In this document: positions 1-7,219 of the stretch, piece by piece
Layout of the letters: every line of letters begins with the position of its first letter
How positions within the stretch are numbered: the stretch's first letter is position 1
From: Actinomycetes bacterium
Lineage (GTDB): Bacteria > Actinomycetota > Acidimicrobiia > Acidimicrobiales > RAAP-2
Length of the DNA: 52,332 nt
Direction of reading: 5' to 3'
Assembly: GCA_021785695.1 (NCBI GenBank)
Contig: JAJYEQ010000011.1
Coordinates: forward strand, 1 to 52,332
Position numbers and translations under genes: made by a program
Notes under the pieces: generated by a model
Told to the model about the DNA's origin: nothing
Database searches by the model: none
What the model saw: the letters and a program-made list of their open reading frames with translations, nothing else

Positions 1-142
1 CTGCCCACCCCGACCCGGCCCAGACCTTGAGACGGCGTGACTTCATAAGAGGCTGCCTCCACTGGATGGCTCATGATTGGTCTGTCCGCCAGTCTCAATC
101 GACTTGACAATCAATAGGAGGATCGTGAGGCGTTCGCCGGGC

Positions 143-1111
143 TCACATCGTGCCGAGCAGCTCGATGAGCAGGTCGCGGGCGATGTTGCGGCCCGTCGCC
201 AGCATCCCGATGCGCGAGTCCTCGTCGGCCACGACGTTCGAGGTGATGGCGGCGAGGGCGGTGGTCGCGGAACCCTCCAGGACCAGCCCCAGGGCTTCCG
301 CGGCCTCGCGCACGCCGTGACGGATCCCCACCTCGGGCACGAGGACCAACGGGATGCCGTAGCGCTCCACCAACTCGTTGGTCACGGCACCCTCGTCCCC
401 GCCCCCGGCCAGCCCGTCGGCGATCGTGGGGTGGTGGACGACCTCGTCCATGGGAGTGCCGTGCAGCACGTGGTAGAGCGCGGCGCTCTCCTCGGGCTGC
501 ACGCCGGTGAGGCGCACGTCCGGTCGCCCGACCAGGTCACGGGCCAGGATGGTCCCGGCCATCAGCCCTCCGCCGCCGACGGGCACGACCACGTGCTCGA
601 GTTCGGGCGCCTGCTCGATCATCTCCAGGAAGACGGTGGCCTGACCAGCGATGACGTCGGTGTCGTTGAAGGGAGAGATGTACCGGATGCTGTGACGCTC
701 GGCCATCTCGATGGCGTACGCCTGGGCGTCGTCGTAGCTCGAGCCCACCTGGACGAGCTCGATGTCGAACTGGCGCAGCTTCTGCACCTTGGCCGCTGAC
801 GCGTTCGCGGGCACCACGACGGTGGCCGGGACGCCGAGCATCGTGGCCGCGTAGGCCACGCCGAGACCGTGGTTGCCCGCTGACGACGTCACCACCGCGC
901 CGGACGGATCGTCGCGGTGGGCCGCCGAGACCGCGCTGAGCGCGCCGCGCACCTTGAAGGAGCCCGTCACCTGGAGCCCTTCGAGCTTCAGAGCGATCTC
1001 GCGCCCGCGCACTGTGGCGTACACCGTCGGCGTGGGGCGGAGGTACCGTGCGATGAGCTCCCGCGCGCTCTCGAGTTGCTGAGGCGTCGGGGGCGCGACG
1101 TGTCGAACCAT
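143..1111 (-). CDS. ilvA: Threonine/serine ammonia-lyase (PLP, fold type II)
   Basis: A 322-aa pyridoxal-phosphate enzyme predicted to deaminate threonine to 2-oxobutyrate, either for isoleucine synthesis or for threonine catabolism. The PLP lysine lies in GSFKVRGA (about K53), followed by SSAGNHG (substrate loop) and the phosphate-binding loop PVGGGGLMAG. The length matches the short or catabolic (TdcB-like) form. A C-terminal ACT regulatory domain of the usual biosynthetic length is not evident. I chose the ATG at 1111 because GGAGG sits 5 nt upstream; the open frame runs further 5' only into low-complexity GC-rich sequence. The gene diverges from the MFS transporter. A related serine dehydratase or racemase is possible. 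Confidence 0.85.
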   Translation of the reverse strand: MVRHVAPPTPQQLESARELIARYLRPTPTVYATVRGREIALKLEGLQVTGSFKVRGALSAVSAAHRDDPSGAVVTSSAGNHGLGVAYAATMLGVPATVVVPANASAAKVQKLRQFDIELVQVGSSYDDAQAYAIEMAERHSIRYISPFNDTDVIAGQATVFLEMIEQAPELEHVVVPVGGGGLMAGTILARDLVGRPDVRLTGVQPEESAALYHVLHGTPMDEVVHHPTIADGLAGGGDEGAVTNELVERYGIPLVLVPEVGIRHGVREAAEALGLVLEGSATTALAAITSNVVADEDSRIGMLATGRNIARDLLIELLGTM

Positions 1112-1377
1112 GGCTGCCTCCGGCTCCACCTTACCCGCCACCCCCGATCGGGCTGGGCCGGCGGGGGCCCCCAACCGACCGCCGCGACCGGGCGGGTGCC
1201 GGGCCCTTCGCCGCGTGCGCGACGCCATCCAGGCCGCGTGCCGCGCGCGTCGTGTCCCCCCGCCGGTGGTGGCCAAGACGCCCGCATCGGGACCCCGCCG
1301 AGGCGCTCGTGGCCGCCGCGGCCGCTACGAGCCTGCGACGCTCCCCCATCCTTCCTGGTCAGGACCTGTCGCACCAC

Positions 1378-1383
1378 TAGGGT
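1378..1383 (+). promoter_or_regulatory. -10-like hexamer TAGGGT, leaderless start
   Basis: TAGGGT lies 6 nt upstream of the ATG at 1390, and there is no Shine-Dalgarno. The spacing fits transcription starting at or next to the start codon. The rest of the gap between the divergent genes (1112-1377) is GC-rich and holds nothing else I recognise. Confidence 0.35.
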
Positions 1384-1389
1384 CGTCCC

Positions 1390-2559
1390 ATGGTCGCAGT
1401 CGATCGCCAGCGAACGCTCCAGCGACTCATGGTCATCGTCGGCCTGCAGTGGCTCGGCGCATCGCTCGGACTGCCCCTGCTGCCCCTCTTTCTCGAGCAC
1501 CGCGGCGGGACGCCCGCGGTGATTGGGATCATCATGTCGGCGTTCTTCCTGGCTGGCGTGGCGACGCAGTTCGCGCTGGGCCACCTGGTGGATCGCTTCG
1601 GCCGCCGGTCGATCCTTCTGGCCAGCCTGCTCGTCTACGCCGTGGCGTCCATGACGTACCTGCTGCCGGTCAGCGCACCGGTCTTCATCCTGACGCGGAT
1701 GCTCCAGGGCGCCGCCGCGGGCGCGATCGAGGTCGCGTCGCTGTCGGCCGTCGCGGCGCTGTACCCCGAGGAGGAGCGCGGGCGGGCGGTGTCGCGGATC
1801 TTCGCGGCCCAGCTCTTCGGGCTCGCCGTGGGTCCCGTGGCCGGCGTGACGGTGTCGGTGCACGCTCTGGGATGGGCCTACTTCGCCACCGGGATCCTGT
1901 GCCTCATCGCGATGGTGCCGGCGCGGCGGCTGGCGCTCGGCGATCCCACCGACACCGGTCCCCTCCCCCCGCTCCAGTGGACGCGCAACGTGGTGGGGGC
2001 GCTGCTCGCCGCCTCGGCCGTCGGCGTCGCCGTCGGCGTCTACGAGACGTGCTGGACCCTGCTGATGCACGCCCACCACGCCACCACGCTGCAGATCCGG
2101 CTGAGCTTCACCCTCTTCAGCGTGCCGTGGGTCGCCTTCAGCCGGCTCGGCGGCTGGCTGGCCGATCACCGCAACCGGCGCGTCATCGCCTTCGTCGGGC
2201 TGGCCAACGTGGCGTTCTTCCTCAGCCTGTACCCGCACATCCACAGCAATGTCGCGCTGCTGTGGCTCGGCTCGGTGGAGGCCATCGGCTCGTCCCTGTC
2301 GTCCCCGTCGATCGCGTCGCTGCTCACCCAGGGATCCTCGGACCGCGAGTTCGGTCGTCGCCAGGGCCTCTACGCCACGGCCAACACCGCATCGCTGGCG
2401 CTGGCCGCGCTGACCTCGGGGGCCATGTTCTCGGTCAGCCCAGTGCTTCCCTTCACCGTGATGGCCGTGCTCTCGATGATGCTCACACTCGCCGCGACGA
2501 TCTGGTGGCGCGGCGTGGCCGGCAACGTGCGGGCCCCGCGAGCGTCGCCCCCGGCGTGA
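1390..2559 (+). CDS. MFS transporter
   Basis: A 389-aa integral membrane protein with about 12 hydrophobic segments. It carries the major facilitator motif A in the first cytoplasmic loop (GHLVDRFGRR, about residues 60-70) and a weaker copy in the second half (GGWLADHRNRR). The substrate cannot be read from sequence; the general look is of the drug/sugar efflux type. The ATG at 1390 follows a TANNNT hexamer without an SD. The gene is followed by two strong hairpins, so it is probably monocistronic. Confidence 0.85.
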   Translation: MVAVDRQRTLQRLMVIVGLQWLGASLGLPLLPLFLEHRGGTPAVIGIIMSAFFLAGVATQFALGHLVDRFGRRSILLASLLVYAVASMTYLLPVSAPVFILTRMLQGAAAGAIEVASLSAVAALYPEEERGRAVSRIFAAQLFGLAVGPVAGVTVSVHALGWAYFATGILCLIAMVPARRLALGDPTDTGPLPPLQWTRNVVGALLAASAVGVAVGVYETCWTLLMHAHHATTLQIRLSFTLFSVPWVAFSRLGGWLADHRNRRVIAFVGLANVAFFLSLYPHIHSNVALLWLGSVEAIGSSLSSPSIASLLTQGSSDREFGRRQGLYATANTASLALAALTSGAMFSVSPVLPFTVMAVLSMMLTLAATIWWRGVAGNVRAPRASPPA

Positions 2560-2561
2560 AA

Positions 2562-2598
2562 CGGCGGGTCAGCCTGAGGAGGATCGGCTGACCCGCCG
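2562..2598. terminator. Perfect 13-bp hairpin after the MFS gene
   Basis: Arms at 2562-2574 and 2586-2598 are perfect complements around an 11-nt loop. There is no T-tract, as is common in high-GC actinobacteria. It sits between two convergent genes and could serve both directions. Confidence 0.7.
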
Positions 2599-2604
2599 GA
2601 ACTG

Positions 2605-2646
2605 GTCGGGCCCCGGGCGGTGGGAGGGTTCGTCCCGGGGCCCGAC
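2605..2646. terminator. Second perfect 13-bp hairpin, convergent intergenic region
   Basis: Arms 2605-2617 and 2634-2646 are perfectly complementary. This second hairpin comes 6 bp after the first and ends just before the stop codon of the minus-strand secreted protein, so it probably terminates that transcript. Confidence 0.65.
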
Positions 2647-2649
2647 GAT

Positions 2650-3597
2650 CTAGGAGCTGCGCGGCGGGCGCCCGGCACGGCGGGCCCAGCCGCGCGAGCC
2701 CGCCGGAGACAGCGATGCGCCTCGACGGCGCAGGGGACCGCTTCGTGCCACGCTGCCTACATCGATCGCCACGGCAGCGAGCGAGGTGTGGTCGCCGTCG
2801 ACCACGCCGGTGGCCACGATCGACGACCCGACGCGGACGCTGTCGAGGGTGGTGGCACCGCGCGCGTTGCGGTAGGTCGTCGTTGCGCTGACCAGGACCG
2901 TGCGCTCGAAGCCCTGAGGGTCGCCCAGCGTGATGGTCCCGCCACTCACCGCGGTGACGACACCCTCCATGTGGGCGGGCTCCAGCAGGATCGCCGACAC
3001 CACCGCGGGCGTCGCGGGCGTGGTCTCGACGCGCACCAGCTGGCCCGTGGCGAGCGAGGCCGCGCTGACCAGAGCGGGTCCGACCTGGACGCGCGTTGCC
3101 GGAGTGGTCGCGTAGGTGGTCGTCGCACCGGCCGGGTCGGTGATCGTGATCGAGCTCGCCGAGACCGCCGTGAGGGTCCCCACCGCGCCCAGGGCGCCCA
3201 GATCGGCCGGGGGAACCACCACCACGGTGACGGCCGCCGCGGCGTCGGGGGTCGCCACGAGCACCGCCACCGTCATGCCCACCTGGAGCTCGCCCACCGC
3301 GACATTGGCGCCGCCCCGGCGCACCACCGTGCTCGAGGCGATCGCGTAGGTGGTCGTCGCACCGGCCGGGTCGGTGATCGTGATCGAGCTCGCCGAGACC
3401 GCCGTGAGGGTCCCCACCGCGCCCAGGGCGCCCAGATCGGCCGCCCCGGCCCCGCGGGGTCGCGAGATGGCTGACGGAGCCGAGTGGGCCCGACCGGTGC
3501 TGGCCCCCGCGGCGCCCGCACCACTGGCCAGCGTCCCGAGCGCGACCGCGGTCGTGACTCCCAGCGAGGTGACGGCACGAGCGCGATTGGGCTGCAT
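2650..3597 (-). CDS. Secreted repeat protein, DUF5666-like
   Basis: A 315-aa protein with an N-terminal Sec-type signal (basic start, then a hydrophobic Ala/Val/Leu stretch and an Ala-rich cleavage region near residues 25-35). The mature part consists of short beta-rich units of the type VGTLTAVSASSITITDP...TTYA, followed by related diverged units (VVTAVSGGTITLGDP, ATGVVDGDHTS). These resemble DUF5666/OB-like extracellular repeats. One 102-bp stretch occurs twice and is identical at the DNA level. The ATG at 3597 has GGAAGGAAGGA just upstream. Function unknown; a cell-surface or exported binding protein is the likely class. Confidence 0.65.
   Translation of the reverse strand: MQPNRARAVTSLGVTTAVALGTLASGAGAAGASTGRAHSAPSAISRPRGAGAADLGALGAVGTLTAVSASSITITDPAGATTTYAIASSTVVRRGGANVAVGELQVGMTVAVLVATPDAAAAVTVVVVPPADLGALGAVGTLTAVSASSITITDPAGATTTYATTPATRVQVGPALVSAASLATGQLVRVETTPATPAVVSAILLEPAHMEGVVTAVSGGTITLGDPQGFERTVLVSATTTYRNARGATTLDSVRVGSSIVATGVVDGDHTSLAAVAIDVGSVARSGPLRRRGASLSPAGSRGWARRAGRPPRSS
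3108..3209. repeat. 102-bp perfect direct repeat, copy 1
   Basis: Identical to 3342-3443 over all 102 bases, with a period of 234 bp (78 codons) inside the secreted protein gene. It encodes the 33-residue unit ADLGALGAVG...TTTYA. Confidence 0.95.
3342..3443. repeat. 102-bp perfect direct repeat, copy 2
   Basis: Second copy of the repeat at 3108-3209, in the same reading frame and closer to the signal peptide. The absence of even synonymous differences points to a recent duplication or gene conversion. Confidence 0.95.
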
Positions 3598-3820
3598 CGG
3601 TCCTTCCTTCCCGCCCCGGCCGGATCCCCAGGACCCCGTCATCATCGACTCTGTGGGTGAGTGGGTCCTGTGGGCTGTCTAAAGCCTGTGTAAATGTCCG
3701 CCGTAACACGGCCGACACAAAATCGGCCGCGCTGTGATGCCCGAGTCAGGCAGACTGGGGCGGTCTTGCCGACCCCTCACTCGGCGGACCAGGTGCTAAC
3801 TCAACTAGGGAGGAAACGCA

Positions 3821-5374
3821 GTGTCGTCCATCGACCAACACGATGGCTCCATCGAAGATGAGCCATTCCATATCGAGATTCACGGAATCGACCACATCCC
3901 CGAGTCCGAACGCTGGGCCACCGCCCGCAACATCGGTGCCATGTGGGCGGGCTCGGCCGTCAACGTCGAGTACTTCATCTACGGCGCCTTGCTCATGAGC
4001 GCCTTCGGCTTCAGCTTCTGGACGGCAGTCAGCCTCATCGTCTTGGGCAACATTTCCTACTTGCTGTTGGGCCTGGCCTCACTCCAGGGACCCGAGGCCG
4101 GGACGACGGCCTTCACCATCAGCCGGGCGCCCTTCGGCCTGCGCGGATCTCGACTCCTCAGCTTCTTCAACTGGATCACCCAGCTGGGATTCGAGACCGA
4201 GGGCCTGATCTTGATCGTGGGCGCTGTCATGACGATCATGCAGCTGGCCGGCTACAGCGTCACGAGCCCGGTCAAGGTCCTCCTGATCATCCTGGCGGCC
4301 GCCATCCAGGCGGTGCTCCCCTACCTCGGGCACGCCACCATCGTCAAGGTGCTGCGTCGCCTCATCGTCCCCTTCGTCCTCATCTACGCCGTGCTGGCCA
4401 TCTTTGATGCCCGTCACGGCACGGTGCACTTCAAGGGTTTCGGCGGCGGCTGGGAGCTCTACACGGCCGGCTTGGCCTTCACCATCGCGCTGTCGGGACT
4501 GGGCTGGACCGAGTGTGGCAACGACTACACGCGCTACCTGCCGCGCGAAACGCGCAAGGGCTCGATCGTGGGGTGGGTGTTCCTGGGCACCGCAGTTCCC
4601 GAGATCATCCTGATGACCCTGGGCGCGCTGACCTTCACCTTCCTGTCCTCAGCGACGCAGGTCGGCATGTGGAACGGTGACAACCCCTTCCAGGTGCTGA
4701 GCAGCCACCACGCGCTGCCGACCTGGTTCGTGGTGATCTTCCTGATCTTCGCCATCGTGCAGCTCTTCGGGATCAACTCGCTCGACCTGTACAGCTCGGG
4801 CGTGTCGGTCCAGGCCATGGGGATCCCCCTGAAGCGCTACCAGGCGGTGGTAATGGACTCGGTGATCGCCGGACTGCTCACCTTGTGGGCGATGTTCCAG
4901 TCGACCTTCTCGCTCTACATGAAGGAGTTCGTCGGCGTGATCATCGTCTGGATCGCCCCGTGGTTCGGCATCTACATCACGGACTGGATCCTGCGCCGGT
5001 TCCACTACCACGCCCGCGAGCTCCAGCGCACCGACGCCGACGGCCTCTACTTCGGGGGCCGCAGCGGCGTGAACTGGAACGCCATCGTGGCCTTCGTCGT
5101 GGGCCTGATCGCCTCGACGATCGCGTACTCCAAGGCCTCACCGCCGGTCAACTTCCCGTTCCACTGGATGACCCCGGTGTCCAACCACTTCGGCAGCTCG
5201 TGCGCCGGTGCGCTGTCGCACGGCGTGTGCACGGCCGGGTGGTACGGCGGGGCCGACTTCTCGATCCCCAGTGGCGTGCTCGTCGCCGCGCTCCTCTACT
5301 GGCTGGCCGAGAAGGCCACCGGCTACGTGAGATCGCAGGTCGCGGGCGAGAAGCAGCTCGAGGCGTCGCACTAA
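3821..5374 (+). CDS. NCS1-family nucleobase:cation symporter (cytosine/purine permease type)
   Basis: A 517-aa polytopic protein with about 12 hydrophobic segments and the NCS1 pattern near the first helix (WATARNIGAMWAGSAVNV), the polar Gly-rich stretch SLQGPEAGTTAFTISRAPFG in helix 3, and GWTECGNDYTRYLP in the middle. Family members import cytosine, uracil, purines, hydantoins or thiamine. The neighbouring cytosine deaminase and uracil phosphoribosyltransferase make a pyrimidine base the best guess. The GTG start at 3821 is set by AGGGAGGAAACGCA immediately upstream. The 175-nt leader (3646-3820) is unusually long, but I could not match it to a known riboswitch. A 38-nt palindrome ends the gene. 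Confidence 0.85.
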   Translation: MSSIDQHDGSIEDEPFHIEIHGIDHIPESERWATARNIGAMWAGSAVNVEYFIYGALLMSAFGFSFWTAVSLIVLGNISYLLLGLASLQGPEAGTTAFTISRAPFGLRGSRLLSFFNWITQLGFETEGLILIVGAVMTIMQLAGYSVTSPVKVLLIILAAAIQAVLPYLGHATIVKVLRRLIVPFVLIYAVLAIFDARHGTVHFKGFGGGWELYTAGLAFTIALSGLGWTECGNDYTRYLPRETRKGSIVGWVFLGTAVPEIILMTLGALTFTFLSSATQVGMWNGDNPFQVLSSHHALPTWFVVIFLIFAIVQLFGINSLDLYSSGVSVQAMGIPLKRYQAVVMDSVIAGLLTLWAMFQSTFSLYMKEFVGVIIVWIAPWFGIYITDWILRRFHYHARELQRTDADGLYFGGRSGVNWNAIVAFVVGLIASTIAYSKASPPVNFPFHWMTPVSNHFGSSCAGALSHGVCTAGWYGGADFSIPSGVLVAALLYWLAEKATGYVRSQVAGEKQLEASH

Positions 5375-5378
5375 GGGT

Positions 5379-5416
5379 CGGGGCTGACGCCGACCCGCGG
5401 GTCGGCGTCAGCCCCG
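5379..5416. terminator. 38-nt perfect palindrome between convergent genes
   Basis: The sequence 5379-5416 equals its own reverse complement, giving a long GC-rich stem. It begins just after the permease stop and contains the stop codon of the convergent phosphoribosyltransferase gene (5408-5410), so it may terminate both transcripts. Confidence 0.7.
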
Positions 5417-6028
5417 CCAGTCCTCGCGCAGCCCGCCGGCGCCGTCGGGGCGGAACACCGGGAGGGCGCCCAGGGCGCTCACCAGCTCGGCGTCAGCCCC
5501 CAGCGACTCGCGCCACAAAGATCCCTCGGTCACCAGCGTGCCGATGGCCACCACGTCAGCACCGATGCGGCGCAGGAGCCGCAGTGCCGCGCCGGTGGAG
5601 GCTCCCGTCGAGATGACGTCGTCGACGATCGCCACGCGGCGACCGTGCACGTCACCGATACGGGCCCGGTCGAAGAGGAGCCGCTGCTCGGCGTCGGTGG
5701 TGATGGAGCGCACCGATTCGGTCAGCGCGTCGGCCAGGTGGATCTTGGGCGTCTTGTGCAAGATGACGTACTGGTCCAGTCCCAGGTGCCGCGTCACCTC
5801 GATGGCGACGGGTATCCCCATGGTGGCCACGGTGGCCACGATCTCCACGTCGTGGGCCGCCAGCATCGCGGCCAGCTCGGCGCCGGCACGATCCATGAAT
5901 CCGATTCCCATGTCGACGGTGATCAGCAGGGCCAGCGCCATGTCCGCGCTGAGTGGAACGACCGGCAGGCGCACTCGCTGCGTGCCAACGTCCACTTCGT
6001 ACTCGCTCGCCTCCACCGCGTGGAGCAT
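5408..6028 (-). CDS. Type I phosphoribosyltransferase (adenine-PRTase-like)
   Basis: A 206-aa protein with the PRPP-binding loop VAIVDDVISTGAS (about residues 132-144) and an upstream ATVATMGIP segment, as in the adenine/xanthine phosphoribosyltransferase group. It would join a nucleobase to PRPP; the exact base is not readable. The segment HKTPKIHLADALTESVRSITT is distinctive of an uncharacterised bacterial subgroup. The ATG at 6028 is only 9 bp from the divergent ATG of the cytosine deaminase, and no SD is visible. Its stop codon lies inside the terminator palindrome of the permease gene. A role in base salvage is inferred from motif and neighbours. Confidence 0.7.
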   Translation of the reverse strand: MLHAVEASEYEVDVGTQRVRLPVVPLSADMALALLITVDMGIGFMDRAGAELAAMLAAHDVEIVATVATMGIPVAIEVTRHLGLDQYVILHKTPKIHLADALTESVRSITTDAEQRLLFDRARIGDVHGRRVAIVDDVISTGASTGAALRLLRRIGADVVAIGTLVTEGSLWRESLGADAELVSALGALPVFRPDGAGGLREDWRG

Positions 6029-6031
6029 ACT
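6026..6031 (+). promoter_or_regulatory. -10-like CATACT in a 9-bp divergent gap
   Basis: CATACT (4/6 match to TATAAT) ends 6 nt before the deaminase ATG and overlaps the first codon of the divergent phosphoribosyltransferase gene. If it is used, the deaminase mRNA is leaderless and its promoter lies inside the neighbour. Confidence 0.3.
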
Positions 6032-6037
6032 GAAACC

Positions 6038-6505
6038 ATGATCGATCGCCCGCCCATCGAGCGTGCCCAAGCACGCACCATGCTGCGCAGTGCCCTCGGC
6101 GAAGCCCACCAGGGACTCGCTGAGGGCGGCATCCCGATCGGCGCCGCCCTGTTCACGCGCACCGGCGAGCTGCTGGCCGCCGGGCACAACCGTCGGGTCC
6201 AGGACGACGATCCGTCGATCCACGCCGAGACCGACGCCTTCCGGCGCGCCGGCCGGCGGCGTGACTACCGCGACTGCGTGATGGTCACGACGCTCTCGCC
6301 GTGCTGGTACTGCTCCGGCCTGGTGCGCCAGTTCGGGATCGGCGCCGTGGTCATCGGGGAGAGCCGCAACTTCGTGGGGGGCCACGAGTGGCTGGCCCAG
6401 GGCGGCGTGGAGATCGTCGAGCTCGACGACGAGGAGTGCAGCGCGCTGCTGGGCACCTACATCCGGGACAACCCCGGCATCTGGTTCGAGGACATCGGCC
6501 GCTGA
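6038..6505 (+). CDS. Cytosine deaminase, yeast Fcy1-type (CDA fold)
   Basis: A 155-aa zinc hydrolase expected to convert cytosine to uracil. Zinc and catalytic residues are in IHAE (H62, E64) and SPCWYC (C89, C92). The C-terminal end IWFEDIGR and the stretch VVIGESRNFVGGHEWL closely resemble yeast cytosine deaminase (which ends WFEDIGE), rather than the unrelated amidohydrolase-fold CodA of enterobacteria or a tRNA adenosine deaminase. Length equals that of the yeast enzyme (158 aa). An internal ATG at 6080 is an alternative start that would still keep the core. The gene abuts the convergent upp with no spacer. Pathway placement: permease, this enzyme, then Upp. Confidence 0.85.
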   Translation: MIDRPPIERAQARTMLRSALGEAHQGLAEGGIPIGAALFTRTGELLAAGHNRRVQDDDPSIHAETDAFRRAGRRRDYRDCVMVTTLSPCWYCSGLVRQFGIGAVVIGESRNFVGGHEWLAQGGVEIVELDDEECSALLGTYIRDNPGIWFEDIGR

Positions 6506-7141
6506 TCAGCGCACGGGCGGGCCGAAGAGCCGGTCGCCGGCGTCACCGAGTCCCGGGACGATGTAGCCCACGTCATTGAGCACGTCGTCGAGCGCCGCGG
6601 CCACGATGGCCACGTCGGGGTGGCGGGCCTCCACGACCCGGACGCCGGGACGGGCCGCGATCAGGCACAGGACCGTGATGTGGGTGGCCCCGCGGGCCTC
6701 GAGCATGGTCAAGACGGTGTCCATCGAGCCCCCCGTCGCCAGCATCGGATCGCACACCACCACCTCGGCTCCCGCGAGATCCTCGGGTAGCCCGTCGAGG
6801 TAGACGTCGGGGCGCAGCGTCGTCTCGTTGCGCCGCAGACCGACCAGGCACAGGCGGTTGTGCGGCAGGACCTCCTGCACGGCGGGGCTCATGCCCAGAC
6901 CGGCGCGCAGGATCGGCACGATCACGTACTCGCGCTCGATGCGCACCGCCGGGGCGCCCTCCTGGACCGGGGTGTCGACGGTCGTGGGCGTGACCGGGAC
7001 GTCGCGGAAGGCCTCGTAGGCCAGGAAGCGCGAGATCTCGCGCGCCAGCCGGAGGAAGTCGGCGTTGGATGTCGTGCGGCTCCGCAGCTGGCGGACCTTG
7101 TCCGCCACCAGGGGGTGGTCGACTGTCGTGAAGGTGGCCAT
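6506..7141 (-). CDS. upp: Uracil phosphoribosyltransferase
   Basis: A 211-aa enzyme forming UMP from uracil and PRPP. It shows the PRPP loop VVVCDPMLATGGSM (about residues 127-140), the family hallmark ILRAGLGM near residue 77, and the C-terminal uracil-binding segment GYIVPGLGDAGDRLFG. The length is normal for the family (about 208). The stop codon directly abuts the stop of the cytosine deaminase. The gene is transcribed away from the ABC exporter. Together with the deaminase it completes cytosine salvage. Confidence 0.95.
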   Translation of the reverse strand: MATFTTVDHPLVADKVRQLRSRTTSNADFLRLAREISRFLAYEAFRDVPVTPTTVDTPVQEGAPAVRIEREYVIVPILRAGLGMSPAVQEVLPHNRLCLVGLRRNETTLRPDVYLDGLPEDLAGAEVVVCDPMLATGGSMDTVLTMLEARGATHITVLCLIAARPGVRVVEARHPDVAIVAAALDDVLNDVGYIVPGLGDAGDRLFGPPVR

Positions 7142-7205
7142 CGCGCCACACTACGCCGCGGCGCCGCGGGCCGCCGGGGCTCGCTGGGTGCTTGCGGGGC
7201 CCCAG

Positions 7206-7211
7206 TACGCT
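7206..7211 (+). promoter_or_regulatory. -10-like TACGCT before the ABC exporter operon
   Basis: TACGCT lies 8 nt upstream of the GTG at 7220, with no SD. The same octamer TACGCTGG recurs upstream of the glutamate dehydrogenase gene at 12098, supporting it as a promoter element. Confidence 0.35.
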
Positions 7212-7219
7212 GGACCAAC

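Noticed and set aside
1..142. Coding sequence at the left edge; TAGGAGGATCGTG looks like an SD plus start
   Set aside because: The frame it opens is antisense to the threonine dehydratase and has no domain; only downstream flank of that gene is visible.
3646..3820. Purine or other known riboswitch before the NCS1 permease
   Set aside because: I could not match the conserved core of any known class; kept only as a long leader.
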